A stretch of DNA of 21,985 nucleotides from Streptococcus mitis (GTDB lineage: Bacteria > Bacillota > Bacilli > Lactobacillales > Streptococcaceae): the NCBI GenBank assembly GCA_001914195.1, contig MKYF01000005.1, positions 1 to 21,985 of the forward strand, given 5' to 3'. Made by a program: the position numbers and the translations under genes. Positions within the stretch are counted from its first letter, which is position 1. Every line of letters begins with the position of its first letter. The notes beneath the pieces are model-generated. The model was given only the letters and a program-made list of their open reading frames with translations, was not told the DNA's origin and made no database searches. Below are positions 21,585 through 21,985 of the stretch, in pieces.

Positions 21585-21642
21585 GGAAATGTGCCAAAAG
21601 TGTATCTGAATCTGTTAGACTGTATCTAGAAAGGGGAAGATT

Positions 21643-21985
21643 ATGCTTAAAAAAATGTATGAAGAAGTCCAAGGAATTGTATACAAGTGTAGAAATGAAT
21701 ATTACCTTCATTTGTGGGAGTTATCGGACTGGGATCAAGAGGGAATGATCTGCTTACATGAATTGATTAGTAGAGAAGAAGGGCTTGTAGAAGATATCCC
21801 TCGTTTAAGGAAATATTTTAAGACTAAATTCCGGAATCGAATTCTAGATTATCTCCGTAAACAAGAAAGTCAAAAACGGAGATATGATAAAGAGCTTTAT
21901 GAAGAAGTGGGTGAGATTAGTCATCGTATAAGTGAGGGAGGACTCTGGCTAGATGACTATTATCTCTTTCATGAAACACTAAGAG
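21643..21985 (+). CDS. comX: Competence-specific sigma factor ComX, 5' part
   Basis: ComX (SigX) is the alternative sigma factor that redirects RNA polymerase to TACGAATA promoters of late competence genes. The frame is open to the right edge, giving 114 codons of about 159. The sequence reads MLKKMYEEVQGIVYKCRNEY, then LWELSDWDQEGM, RLRKYFKTKFRNRILDYLRK and HRISEGGLWLDDYYLFHE, essentially the pneumococcal protein. Differences near the N-terminus (pneumococcus as I recall begins MIKELYEEVQGTVYKC) suggest a relative. AAGGGG at 21631-21636 serves ATG 21643. As in pneumococcus it follows nusG, and copies there lie beside rRNA operons. Control by ComE is expected from the direct repeat upstream. 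Confidence 0.95.
   Translation, partial: MLKKMYEEVQGIVYKCRNEYYLHLWELSDWDQEGMICLHELISREEGLVEDIPRLRKYFKTKFRNRILDYLRKQESQKRRYDKELYEEVGEISHRISEGGLWLDDYYLFHETLR

Overview
The window comes from a mitis-group Streptococcus. It is low-GC and carries a BOX element. The order tkt, yajC, low-molecular-weight phosphatase, MORN protein, adhE, gapA, pseudouridine synthase, pbp2A, rpmG-secE-nusG and comX is the one I know from Streptococcus pneumoniae. Several features suggest a relative such as S. mitis, S. oralis or S. pseudopneumoniae, or a divergent pneumococcus. A serine-rich repeat surface protein lies next to the ytxK-like gene. The ascorbate (ula) genes I expect upstream of tkt are absent. A regulator/ABC-transporter cassette sits between adhE and gapA. 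ComX and PBP2A differ at several residues from the pneumococcal proteins as I remember them.

Layout. (1) 1-1372: the 3' end of a serine-rich repeat LPXTG protein with nearly identical 24- and 30-nt repeats, a strong hairpin, a reverse-oriented BOX element and gene-free DNA. (2) 1373-6568: a YtxK-like methyltransferase, acetate kinase, then the RNase P protein / YidC / Jag (KhpB, EloR) operon and an unrecognised conserved gene. (3) 6604-12962: transketolase; a yajC - tyrosine phosphatase - MORN operon; and bifunctional AdhE behind an elaborate operator region with a cre, a canonical Rex site and further Rex-like half-sites. (4) 12961-16128, the most interesting part: a ComR/ScuR-type peptide-sensing (RRNPP) regulator, a GACA-N4-TGTC palindrome followed by a T-tract and a -10 box, a leader that folds on paper into a closed three-way junction, and a MacB-type ABC ATPase and permease. 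(5) 16190-20541: gapA, a convergent RluA-family pseudouridine synthase, and divergent pbp2A. (6) 20547-21985: rpmG-secE-nusG and the start of comX, the competence sigma factor.

How it works together. Much of the block is central metabolism: AckA, Tkt, AdhE and GapA, with cre/Rex-type sites seen at adhE and a cre-like site at ackA. The rest is protein export and envelope biogenesis (YidC, YajC, SecE, Jag, PBP2A) plus translation and transcription (RnpA, L33, NusG). The inserted cassette looks like a self-contained circuit in which an intracellular peptide sensor controls an efflux-type ABC transporter through an adjacent operator. I see no convincing pheromone gene beside it. Function, ligand and RNA structure are inferences from sequence and were not computed.
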